DNA from: Lycium barbarum
Lineage: Eukaryota > Streptophyta > Magnoliopsida > Solanales > Solanaceae
Length of the DNA stretch: 64,000 bases
Assembly (NCBI RefSeq): GCF_019175385.1
Contig: NC_083338.1
Location: 64,884,884 to 64,948,883 of the forward strand
Direction of reading: 5' to 3'
Below, piece by piece: positions 35,461-45,806 of the stretch; positions within the stretch are counted from its first letter, which is position 1, and each line of letters starts with the position of its first letter. The notes beneath the pieces were generated by a model that was given only the letters and a program-made list of their open reading frames with translations, did not search any database and had not been told where the DNA came from. Both the position numbers and the translations under genes were made by a program.

Positions 35461-38400
35461 AGGTTGTCCTAGGAGTTGTCTGCAAAGTCGTGTCCAGTAG
35501 AGTCCAGTTTATGGTGTGAAGCCGGCCACATTTATAAACAGGAGGCTACAGGGCATCTAGGGATTGTTGATCTTCTTTCTGTCTTAAGATCGTGCGATAG
35601 AGCCAAGTCATAGGAAAAGTGAGATTCCCTATATAAGCCTTACCTACGACGGAAGAAGGCGAGTGATGATATGGAAAGTTATTGAAGTAAGTCTTGATAT
35701 ATTTGTTCTGTTATCTGGAAATTGGAAGCTCTGGGTGGCTGGAATATGTCGTATGACTGTATGCCCTGTGAGGCATTACTGGTATTTGCTGTGTGTGGAT
35801 TCTGAATGGTAAGAACTGTAAAAGAAGATTCTGCCAGAATTGTTCAAAAATCAGGTCATTTAGTTAAGTACGCCTAACAGGAAGGAGTGTAGAAAGAGAA
35901 TATCGTAAACAGACCATAAGTGGGATGTGATATTTTAGAAAAGCTATGGATTTGGCATGACATGAAGAATAATAGCGAGAAGGACGATTAGCAGTCTGAA
36001 GGATTGCAATGAATAACATTCGAGGCTTAGTAGGAACAAGGTCTGTTGGAGGATTCAGAAAGTCGACAATCAGTTTAGCTATAAATTGTTATACAAGAAT
36101 GGTGAGTGGAAATCCGAACAGACTGATATCTGAATACTTACAAGTAACGGTGACGAAGGTATATTTGTTACCATCGGGAATCTAGGAATCTAGGACGAAA
36201 AGTAGTATGCACACAATTGAAAAGTGGACACTGGGAATTGAAAAGGGCGAAACAGTAATTGTAAAAGAAAGGACGCATTACGAAAATGTCTCGAAATCTG
36301 TAAGACTTCAATTTGCTCCAGATCATGTAATAAAGGTCATGCGAGGAAGCGGGCGCGATTATATCAGCATTAAGGCACCGAATTCCATCGAAGTTACGAG
36401 GTTAAGCGTGCTAAGGTGAGAGAAATATTAGGATGGGTGACCCCTTGGGAAGTGTGCAAGAAACCTTAAAGATTTAGACACAAGAGACAAATGAGAAGGT
36501 AGAGTAGCCTAAGGGAAACTAAAATATATGGGAAGGTTGGAGACCCTAAGAGGTCGCGTAGGACGAGGCAGACTAGACTGATGAAGAGACAGAGAGTGCA
36601 TCACAGCTCTTGAATTTGGATAGGCTTGAATAGCGTCTGGAAGTATTTTGTGAGCGAGTTGGCAGTAATTATATGAATGCGCATGATATCCCCTATGTGA
36701 TTATATTGACGGGCATGTGATGTGTGTCCCAGCAACCGGTACTACGATATGGAAGGCATCAATCGAATAAGGGTACTGAAGTTCAAGTGACAGCAAAAAT
36801 AAATGGTACAAGTGTTACAAGATAAGCTGTTATTCTTTTTACTATAGATTGAGATTGGAAATTTTAATACAACAATATTTGGAAAAGAAAGAGTGTGAGT
36901 AAATGGAAGCCAAGGAGATCAGATGTCGGGAAAAGATGAAAGTTAAGAAAACCTTAGTGAGTTAAACCCCCGAGAGGAATTACCGGTAAAAGTACGAGAC
37001 TATTTGGATAAAAAAAATTTCAAAGGTAGGCACGTGAAAAGGATAAAGTATGGTAACATGGAACAAAAGAGGAATGTGTGGAGCTCGAAAACCAATTTCA
37101 ATAAGTGGGACTGAAGGAATAGTGACTATGACAAGGGATGTGAAGCAAGAAAAGAATGATTAGGCCTTGTGACAATGCTTGGAGATTTAGGTCCTTGGAA
37201 GGTATATAAATAAATATGCAGCTAAATTAATGTGGTTGCCTCAGACGTGGAAATGCTTTCCTGAAAGGATGACTTGGAAATAATACGAATTTGCGCGTTT
37301 AAGGTAAAAATTTCACGAACTTCAGAGCCAATGCCACAAATGGCAAAAGAAGAAACCTAGGGAAGGTTGAGGATGAAAGTAGGAAAGGTATACTAATGGG
37401 TCGACATTGTTGATTGGGAGATTAATGGTGTGGAGCGAAAATTCAAGTGAGGTCTGGAAGATTTGATCCCAAAGGAAATGGAATGCAATCCAAGGGACGT
37501 GCATGGGAGACCGCTCGGTCACAGCATCATAAACATGGTTAAAGGTTCGATGAGCGAGGATAGAGGAATGTAAGCTGTAAGGATTTTATGCTAAGGTCAA
37601 AGTAGCAAGATGCTCGAGACAACATGGATGCACTGTCCCAACACAAGCGCGCAGTTAAGAAGCACTACGAGTAAGTAAGCTAAATGGGTGAAAAGAATTA
37701 ATAGTGGATAGGAAGATATGGGAATGTTGACAAGAATGACAATGTAGACAGAAAATGAAAAGGAAAGCTTATGGTAAGAAGTTTCGATATGATATGCACA
37801 GAGTTGGAAAGAAAGATGAGGAGTAAGATATAAACGAAGACTTCACGAAAGGAGTGTTGACGTATAAGGAGCCCCTCAAAAAAAGGGGGGGGGGGAGAAC
37901 ATATTATAAAGAAATCACAATATTTTCAGGAGCCAGAAATGGAAATTTATTAGCTCGGGGCCAGAAATCAAAACATATCGGCATATCAGGAGAATACATG
38001 AAAGGAGTAGAAACGAATTGACAAAAAGGGTACCGTGAGGCCTACATAAAGAGAAAGAATGAAAGATACCTTAAGAGAATGCTTCATATCAACATGAATT
38101 ATGATATGGTTGGACCATAATTTGAATCCCTCATATCGGCCAAATTTGTGCCACGCCTAAGTACGCAGCGACATGTCTTGAAGAGTAATAAAAAGAGCAG
38201 GAAAGGGCTACAAGCTAAGTTCACAAAGGATAATGGAGAGAATGATAGGACTCAAAGGATATTTCGGACGACAACGACTATTATGATGGAAGTATCAACA
38301 ATCGGTAGTCTGGAATTTTTGAAAGAAAGGAAGAACGCAGTGCCTATGAATGAAATAAGAGAGTTCATCGGATACTAGAAAATAGTTTGTGGACCATTAA

Positions 38401-39170
38401 TCATACGGAGCATGAGGATATACGCTATAAAATTATATGCACCATCGACGTGAAGCGATGCTCAATCATATTTGTAAGAAACCCACACGAGAGAGCCGAC
38501 AAAGAATAACGATGGACGAAACGAGCGCCAGTATCAAGAAATCAAAGACAGGTATACTTGTGTCGAGAAATGTGAGGGAAGGAAGTAAAGAAAAAGTTGT
38601 AGTGAGAAATCAAGGATGTTTCAAATTAAGAAGTTAAGTGAACTCGGATCATAAGTTACCATAAGTGTAACTGGACTGCAAAGGATAATAAATGGTAAAG
38701 AAACATCTCGTACATACGTTTTTGGAAGAATTTTTAGAATGAAAGATTAAAAAGGGATAGTGACAAAGGCATAAAGAAACAGGGAGCGAAGAAAAGAAAA
38801 CACCAAAAGCCGATGGATATTTATAGCATGATAAGCGAGACTGCAATACTGTAGATCAGATAAGAACAAGGAACAGCCTGTGGCCATATCGGATCGTCGA
38901 GTGAAGATTACGTACCAAAGATATGGCTTTTGTTAAGGTATTGTGATGAAACAATAACGGAGAAGAGATGAACTGGGGAGGACGAGGACACAGATAATGA
39001 GACGGCGCAGTGGATTAGAAGACCCATTATATGGAATGAGAACTCATGTAAAGACCGAGAAGTTAGATTATAAGGAATGGGCATGAAGAAGAGGACAACA
39101 ATAAGAGGGACCCTCCCGAAATATTATGAGACCCCACAAGATCAGTTGAACATTCGAGGACGAATGTTAT
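35461..39170 (+). mobile_element. Internal region of D (copy 1), no gag-pol
   Basis: About 3.7 kb, purine-rich on the plus strand. Frames of 60-76 codons (36207, 38148, 38437) show no known domain and overlap obviously non-coding features. Near 35765-35850 it carries the CCCTGTGAGGCATTACTGG and GATTCTGCCAGAATT module found after pol in E, so D may have kept 5' leader and 3' untranslated parts while losing gag-pol. The 5S-like segment sits at 36351-36460 and a G11 run at 37885-37895. Confidence 0.75.
36351..36460 (+). ncRNA. 5S rRNA-like segment inside retrotransposon D (copy 1)
   Basis: From GGGCGCGATTATATCAGCAT to ...CCCCTTGGGAAGT the sequence lines up without gaps with about the first 110 bases of plant 5S rRNA as I remember it, at roughly three-quarters identity, many differences being C/T or G/A. 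The internal control region is best kept: GTTAAGCGTGCT (36401-36412) and GGATGGGTGACC (36431-36442). The last bases and the T-rich terminator are missing, so it is probably not a functional 5S gene. It has the same orientation as D and lies in the internal region, unlike Cassandra elements, which carry 5S in the LTR. Confidence 0.85.
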
Positions 39171-39183
39171 AAAGGGGGGAGGA
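39151..39183 (+). promoter_or_regulatory. Pre-PPT hairpin and polypurine tract of D (copy 1)
   Basis: CATTCGAGGACGAATG (39151-39166) forms a 6-bp stem with an AGGA loop, followed by AAAGGGGGGAGGA directly before the 3' LTR. Confidence 0.85.
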
Positions 39184-41662
39184 TGTTATAGCCCGTATTT
39201 TGTAAGTTCGGATATTTCTAGGTAGTCATGGTAAGTCAAGGGCAAGACCATTTTCAAAAATTATTTTAATGTACAAGTTGTTATGAATATTATTTATGAA
39301 TATTATTAGTATGGAAATATTGAGAAAGGCTAAGGGCAAAAAGGAAAATTCGCAAAGTGGCTTATGGTAATATTGTGAAAGGCTAGGGGCAAAACGGGAA
39401 TTTCACAAAGTGTTCAAGAAAGTTCTTGAAGGACCACTTGTGGACGTGTGGTGTGGGAGTGGACCCCACCCAAGGCTTGGTCAATAATTATATATATGGA
39501 CCAAATGCTTACAAAGCAAGACAAATTGTTCATGAAGTTTCAAGAAGAAAACTTGGAGAAAAAATATAGGGTCATTCGGCCATGGCTTCCAAAATTGGTG
39601 CCACAAAAATTGATCAAGAAAAATTGTTTTCTTCTAGTATTTCCACCAAATGGAAGGTCCTCATTAACATGGAGGAGTTGTTGGAGCAAGCAAAGCCTTT
39701 ATTTGTGTAATTTATAAGCCCTAGCCAAGTGAAGAGATGTGTGGAAAAAGGTATGTATTCAATCTTCTTTCATGTGTTTATGGATGATTGTGAGTATTGT
39801 AGTATGTAGAAAAGGATGAAATTCATGAAATATGGGTATGTTGGTGGTGGCCGAATATAGTTGTGTTTTGTAACACAAATGAATTGATTTTATTTAGTAT
39901 TTTGGTTGTTGTGTTGTGAATTCTATGATGTTAAATGAAGAATTAACGGTTTTAAATGAAGTTGAAATTGTTAAGGGAGTGTTGTAGAAGTTAGTATGAC
40001 ATAGCATGGTTTCTTATACTTGTAGGAGTGATATTACTAATGTGTAGCTTGTAAATGTAATTCATGAATTTTGAAGTGAGACATGTGTTTGGAATATTGT
40101 AAGTTGGGTTGTTGTGATTGAATTTGAAAGAATGAAATGTGTCGTTATTATTCTTCTTGAATTTGGAAGGTTTCGGACGAAGTAATATGTTGATTGGGTT
40201 GTTTGGAATATTATGAGAATTGTCTGAAGTATTCTTGAACCATGTTAGAATGATTTCGGATTAATACTTGGATGTGCGATCATTGATGTTAGCTTTACTA
40301 TATGTGATTGAATTGAATATAAATGAAATGTTGTGGAATTTTGTGACAAGAGTTGTAATGTTAGAATATATTTGGATTGATTGTTGAAGTTGTTAGTAAG
40401 ATTGTTGGAAATGTTGTTGATAATTTGGCCGAGTTGAATTCTCGGATTGTTGTTGATAAATTGGCCGATTTGATTCTCGGGGATGGTGTATTTACAGGGG
40501 AAATGCTGTCGAAATTTCGGTGGAATATAAATGAATTCATTTCAAAGGCTAAGATAAGTATATGTCGATGAATCTAGTGATTACATCAATTCACTTGAAT
40601 GTAGACTAGCAAGATTGGACGAATAAGCGTAGCTAGTTAGACGTGGGACAGGTATGTAAGGCTTACCCCTTCTTTCTTTTTGGCATGGTCTTTGTGAAAT
40701 GAACAAACGATATGTCTATGATTCCAAAGAAATTCCTATTCTTAGAGCCACTAGGATGGCTAACGTCCTTGATTTCCATAAGATGTTCCATATGATTTTG
40801 ATGCGTTCCATGATGGGCCGGATACGATATGTGTGCACATGATTTCATTTACCGAGTCCCTTAACGGGTCGGGTACAGTATGACCTCATTCACCGAGTCC
40901 CTCATTAGAGGGTCGGGTATGGTATGTATATGTATAAGCATGCATGATGATATGAAAGCATGATGACATGATTTTATCCACCGAGTCCCTTAATGGGCCG
41001 GGTACGGTATGTATATGATATATGATGTTCGCACGCATGATTTAATTCACCGAGTCCCATAACGGGCCGGGTACGGTATGTGATAATGATATGCATGATT
41101 TATGTTTTAAAGGCAAGAGCTTTGGCATTCTGGATAGTGTATATGTTTCTGTATTTCGTATATGAGTTATGATCCTTTTATTGTGATTCCTGCCTTACAT
41201 GCTCAGTACATATTCCGTACTGACCCCCTTTCTTCGGGGGCTGCGTTTCATGCCACGCAGGTACACCCAGGTGATTAGAAGATTTGGCTGGAAGATGTTT
41301 CAGCAGGATTGGCGAGCTCCACTTCCGTCCGGAGTGTTGCCGAGTTTGAGTGTATATGTTATGATTTCTGATGGATGTTAGAGACTTTGCAGATAGAGTC
41401 GTGGGTATAGAATGTCAATGTTGTAAGTGGCTCCATCAGCCGATGTGTCATTCTGTGTTATACGATAAATTCTATATGATTACAGATTTTGTTTGAATTA
41501 AGAACACGAAAAAGAATATTTCTGAAAGTCTTACTATGTATTTCATTTTATTTGATTTAAGAGTTCGAAAAGACTATGTGTGTCACAAGATTCTGTGGGT
41601 TCGCTAGGCTCCGAATGTGGGGTCGGGTGTCCATCACACCCTAGGGAGATTAGGGTGTGACA
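39184..41662 (+). repeat. 3' LTR of D (copy 1)
   Basis: Same module order as the 5' LTR: donor-like AAG|GTATGT (GT 39751-39752), hairpin array 40805-41085, double hairpin 41214-41232. A frame at 39448-39717 exists only because the 5' LTR's matching stop is mutated here, so I do not call it a gene. Confidence 0.93.
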
Positions 41663-41708
41663 AGTGATGGCCCACGGGGTTGGGTCGTGACAAAAGTTGT
41701 ATCAGAGC
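41663..41708 (+). repeat. End of the B'' 5' LTR and mutated PBS
   Basis: AGTGA plus TGGCCCACGGGGTTGGGTCGTGACA (to 41692) completes the B'' LTR. The PBS that follows (41697-41708) reads TTGTATCAGAGC, one mismatch from the consensus at its second base. The duplicate is at 54518-54563 with the same mismatch, so the mutation predates the duplication. Confidence 0.88.
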
Positions 41709-42332
41709 AGTTCATCCTCGGAGTGTCTACAGACCGTGTCTAGTAGAGTCTTGTTTATCGGTGTGTTGTGCACCACATCTATAAACAGGAAGCTACAGGA
41801 CATTTAGGATGCTATCTTTCTTTCATATCTAAGATCGTGCGATAGAGCCCAGCCGTAGGAAATGAAATTCCTTATACTAACCCTTGATTTCAGCTGAAGA
41901 ACGGCATCGACAGAAAGAGTGACTGATAATACTGGAAGTTACCAAGTACACAGGTAAGCAATGGTGCGAAAGATGCATGTCGGATAAGGTAAGAATATTG
42001 AAGTATGATTGAAATGTACAGTTGAAGAATGAAAGGGGAGGTAGATAGGAAGGTATAACAGGACAGATCGTTAAAGGATCAGGTACGTCTTGAGGTGTGA
42101 TACGTGAGGTAAGTTTCGACATCTTTATACTTTTACTTGAAATTGGGAGCCCTGTGTGGCTATGATATGATATGATATATACGTATATATGTTGGCCCTG
42201 TGAGGCATTGTTGGTATTTCCTGCGTGCAGGTTTTGGGATAGTAAGAAGTACAGAGGAAACTCTGCCCAAATTTTCCCAGAAATACAAAAAAAAAAAAAA
42301 TGAGATATAGGTTCATAATATGTCTTGAAAGT
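41709..42332 (+). mobile_element. B'' leader and internal region (copy 1)
   Basis: It contains AAACAGGAAGCTACAGGACATT, the GATCGTGCGATAGAGC motif (41832-41848) and a strong acceptor-like region TACTAAC...TTTCAG (41875-41893). No gag follows. From about 42120 it carries the GGCCCTGTGAGGCATTG / GAGGAAACTCTGCCC module and an A14 run (42287-42300). Closely related to B' at 16230-16420. Confidence 0.75.
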
Positions 42333-42791
42333 TGATACCTATAGGGTAAATTTATTATGTTGGATTAAAGCTTTAAGAGATACCCTCTATGTCATCCGTA
42401 AAAGGCACCATTCTTACTTAGGAAATTTTATTTCGAAGAAGTATATATGAGCAACAAAGTTTGGAATTCATTTACGGACCAGAATACTTTCCAGCCACAT
42501 TTTTACCTTAGAAAAGCTCATATTGAAGGGCAAAAACGTCCAGCAATTAAGTTTCACTTCATTGGAAGAATACAGAGCATACAACAGGTAGTTTATGAAC
42601 TAAACGATTCGTTCACGACCCAAGAATAAATTTGGAGGTAAACCATGTGAATCAAGCTCTAGAAGTCCTGTGGTGCTTGTCGGATTCTAGCTTTTCTTGT
42701 GGTGGTAGTTGGAGAATGCGTCATGGTGACATTTTATTAGTTATTAATATACTAATTGGAGATGGAATTTGTGGGAGGAATACTCAAACTT
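42333..42791 (+). other. Possible captured fragment within B'' (copy 1)
   Basis: The related B' element has only about 130 bp between its flanks (16430-16545), while B'' has about 500 bp of unrelated sequence here (full length seen at 55191-55689). It contains a 60-codon frame (42447-42629; starts MSNKVWNSFTDQNTFQPHF) and, after it, a 50-codon frame with GSWRMRHGD. Codon texture is more gene-like than the surroundings, but I do not recognise it. It could be a transduplicated host gene piece. The duplication junction falls in it. Confidence 0.4.
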
Positions 42792-43406
42792 GTGGACAAT
42801 TTATGATTACTGCAGCTAATTTCATAACATGTTACTCTGTAGGGTCTTAAATCCGAACCATCATCCTCATACTGAAGCTTCATGGTCAGATAATCCAAAT
42901 AAACTTATTCTGTAAGGTATATAACCTATGCGTACTGCCATGCCAAAACTTGTCAAAAAAAAATGGTGTTACCGTCTGTTAAACACGCCAGGCCCATTTG
43001 GAGAGTCTTGGTCTTAAATTTCCTTCTCATTGCTTACGCATTCGATACGTTCAGAATTGGATGGAAAAGAATGTTACTTACTGCTCTAAGCTTCATGGCA
43101 TGAGTTACAATAATTCATGATGACTCTATCGGAGAGAAACACATCGATAACGACTAGCTTTACGTCTTCCTCATCCATTGAGAATAGGCGTATTCGGCAA
43201 AATGGAAAAGACACATGAGTTCGAGTGATTTCTGAGAACACAGCTCTATTGCACGATCTAGAGTTGAAAGAAGTGAGACAATCCTAGATGTCTTGGTGGT
43301 CAACTATTTATATGTGTGGCGCACAAACACATATAAAAGTGACCCCACTGGACACGGTTTCATAGACTCCCTAAGACACTTGAACCTAGGCTCTGATACC
43401 AAGCTT

Positions 43407-45781
43407 TGTCACGCCCCGAACCATAGCCTGGGTGAAACACGGCACTCGGTGCCTTACTGCATGTGACCGAGCGAACCACATGGCTTGCTGAATCATCATG
43501 AGGAATAACATGAGCGGAATATAACGTGAATGCATGATGAGCCTTTATAAAACGTAGTAAGTCATAATACTTAATAAAAATACTTATTTAAACATGATTG
43601 CGGAAATAATATGAATGAGCCAAAATGGCTATACGACTCCGAATGTATGACATAACATAACTGACTTGTCTAGTCTATGAAACCTCTATCATGAGTCTGA
43701 CTGGAAAACATATTTACTGGGACAAGGCCCCCAGCATACCTTAGATGCATAACTAATCATAAACCCCGAATGAGATGGGGCTCACCAAAAGCTGATACGA
43801 GCACTGTCCTAACGAGCAAATCTGCTGTCCTGTCAATCAATACCTACATCGTGAAATGCAGGCCCCCGGGCAGTAGAAAGGGGACGTCAGCACATTGAAT
43901 GTACTGGTATGTAAAGCAACTGAGAGAAATAACACGGGACATGGAATAACATGATAAGAACTGAAACTGAAAACCTGGACATGAACATGAGCATGAGTAC
44001 ATATATATATATAACGTAAGTAAAACATGATAAGTAGGGAGAGCATTTCATAAACCGACATGTGATATCACCACGTGGGTACGTGGAGTCTGGTACCTCG
44101 CCGAACCAGGAGAGCCCTCATACCTTGCCAGGGTATAAGGTGGTAACGTGCCTGATGGATCCATTTAGTGTAAATTAAGGAATCGTCCTAACTGGGCGGA
44201 TCGATCCTTGTCCTATGGTGGCTACATAGTTTCAGGCTATCTGAGCCTTCTCGGTAATTTGTGCAACTCCCAAAAATATGAACATAATATAATTGGCTAA
44301 GAAGCCCATGATTTTCGTGAATAAACTTGTAATTGTCTTGTAATCATGATTTCACGAAATAACTTGTAAACATGGTTTCATGAAATAACTTGTAAACATG
44401 GTTTCATGAGATAACTTGTATTTAGTATGTATGTATCTTTTATCATAGCATGAAAGTAATTATATAATATAGTTTCATAAAAACTCGTAGTCATTGTAGG
44501 ATATTCATGAAATAATCATTCTTAGTCAAAACATACATGCAAGAACCCATGGAATACAAGATATGGGTTTTCACAGATTACGGACAGATTCTCAATAATC
44601 ATAAATAAATATTTAGAACTCAATGATGGAATTATAACAATTCATCCATAATATAATCATGGACATGGACCTAGGGTTATCATGAGCATGGTATTGAAAC
44701 CTTAGTTTTAGTAGAGAATCATAATTTTATGGATTATGAGGCGTGGGGAAGAACAATGATGTTCCCACACGTAGATAGTAACTCTACATACCTTAGTCAC
44801 TCCAAAACTTGCATTAAAGACTTGAGCTTTGAAGGAGATTTCCAAAATCTTGAATTCTTGAACCTTGAGATGGGTTTTCTTGAAAACCCTAGTTTATGAA
44901 CAATGATTTCTTGCCTAGATTACAAGGATATATATTATAATTGACTTAGAATGATCTTGGAATGATTAGAAGGGTTTACTTGAGTTAGAAAGAAATTAGG
45001 GACTTGAATTCAACCTAGAATCATGATAAAACTTACCTTGTAGGGTTCTTGAGGCTTGGGACTTGTTCTTCCTGACTTTAGGGTAATTTTTCGTGACTAG
45101 GGGTGTTAGGAAAATAAACCCCAAGCGTAAATATGACTTAAAACGAGAAATCCTAACTTTTAACCCGAAATCGACCTGTTTCGCGATGGGTCCGCCATGC
45201 GAGTGCATCGCGCGACATTCTGCATCTAAAACTCAGAGTTGCGCGATCGGTCTGCGAAGCGGGGCCATCACACGCTCTCTCAAGCTCCCTCGCGCGCCCC
45301 GAGAAGCTACGGGTGTCGGTTCTGCACAGTGTTCGGTAATATAGGCATAACTTATTGTACACAGCTCTGTTTTGGCTACACAATATACCGTTGGAAAGCT
45401 ATTTCAAAGGGATACAACTTTGATGTTTTAAGTGTCTCAAATGCCCAACGGATTTTCACGAAGTTTGACTGGAATACAGACGTATCGAAAAGTTAGTCGA
45501 TTCTATCGAATTTTAAGTGCCTTACTATTAGCCATATTGAGACGATCGTATCTCCTTACTCCGATCTCTGAATGGCTTGGTCCTTATATCGTTAGAAAGG
45601 TATTTCTACATACTACAACTTTCATTCAGGGTACTTTCCCAAATTCCCAACTAATCAAGGATTCATGGCTGCCCGAATTAGGCCTATCAACCATTTTCGC
45701 GAAACGTTCAAACCTTCAGTTTTTCCACTGAAACTCTAATGATGTGAGTCTAAACATAGTTTGAAGATATGGGGTATTACA
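43407..45781 (-). repeat. C 5' LTR, duplicated copy
   Basis: Copy of 30558-32932 with substitutions at 44585 and 45721. This C copy lacks its 3' half and 3' LTR, so it is a by-product of the duplication rather than an insertion. Confidence 0.95.
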
Positions 45782-45806
45782 GAGTGTCCAGTTCGGGCAC
45801 TAGTCA

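Larger units (their letters stand above)
32958..41662 (+). mobile_element. Element D (copy 1): non-autonomous LTR retrotransposon with a 5S-like segment
   Basis: 5' LTR 32958-35445, PBS 35449-35460, internal region without gag-pol, CATTCGAGGACGAATG hairpin (39151-39166), polypurine tract (39171-39183), 3' LTR 39184-41662. TSD AGTCA (32953-32957) and AGTGA (41663-41667), one mismatch. Both LTRs share start and end but differ at a few percent of sites. The LTR is related to that of autonomous A, which would make A-type proteins the natural helper (inference). Confidence 0.92.
29943..42791 (+). repeat. Tandem segmental duplication, copy 1 (12,849 bp)
   Basis: It is repeated head to tail at 42792-55649 with a constant offset of 12,849, rising to 12,855 and 12,858 after two homopolymer length changes. 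It starts inside C and ends inside the B'' internal region, so it is not an element boundary. Breakpoints share GTGG (29943-29946, 42792-42795, 55650-55653). Differences I found: C/A at 30111/42960, T/C at 31736/44585, G/T at 32872/45721, a G run of 11 versus 17 and an A run of 14 versus 17. Confidence 0.97.

Noticed and set aside
35988..36419. Frame 36207-36419 as a small protein of D
   Set aside because: Its C-terminal third is a translation of the 5S-like segment.
39448..39717. 89-codon frame in the D 3' LTR (and its duplicate at 52303-52572)
   Set aside because: It covers the transcribed LTR leader; the matching stretch of the 5' LTR has stops, and no domain is recognisable. Its recurrence reflects the duplication, not selection.
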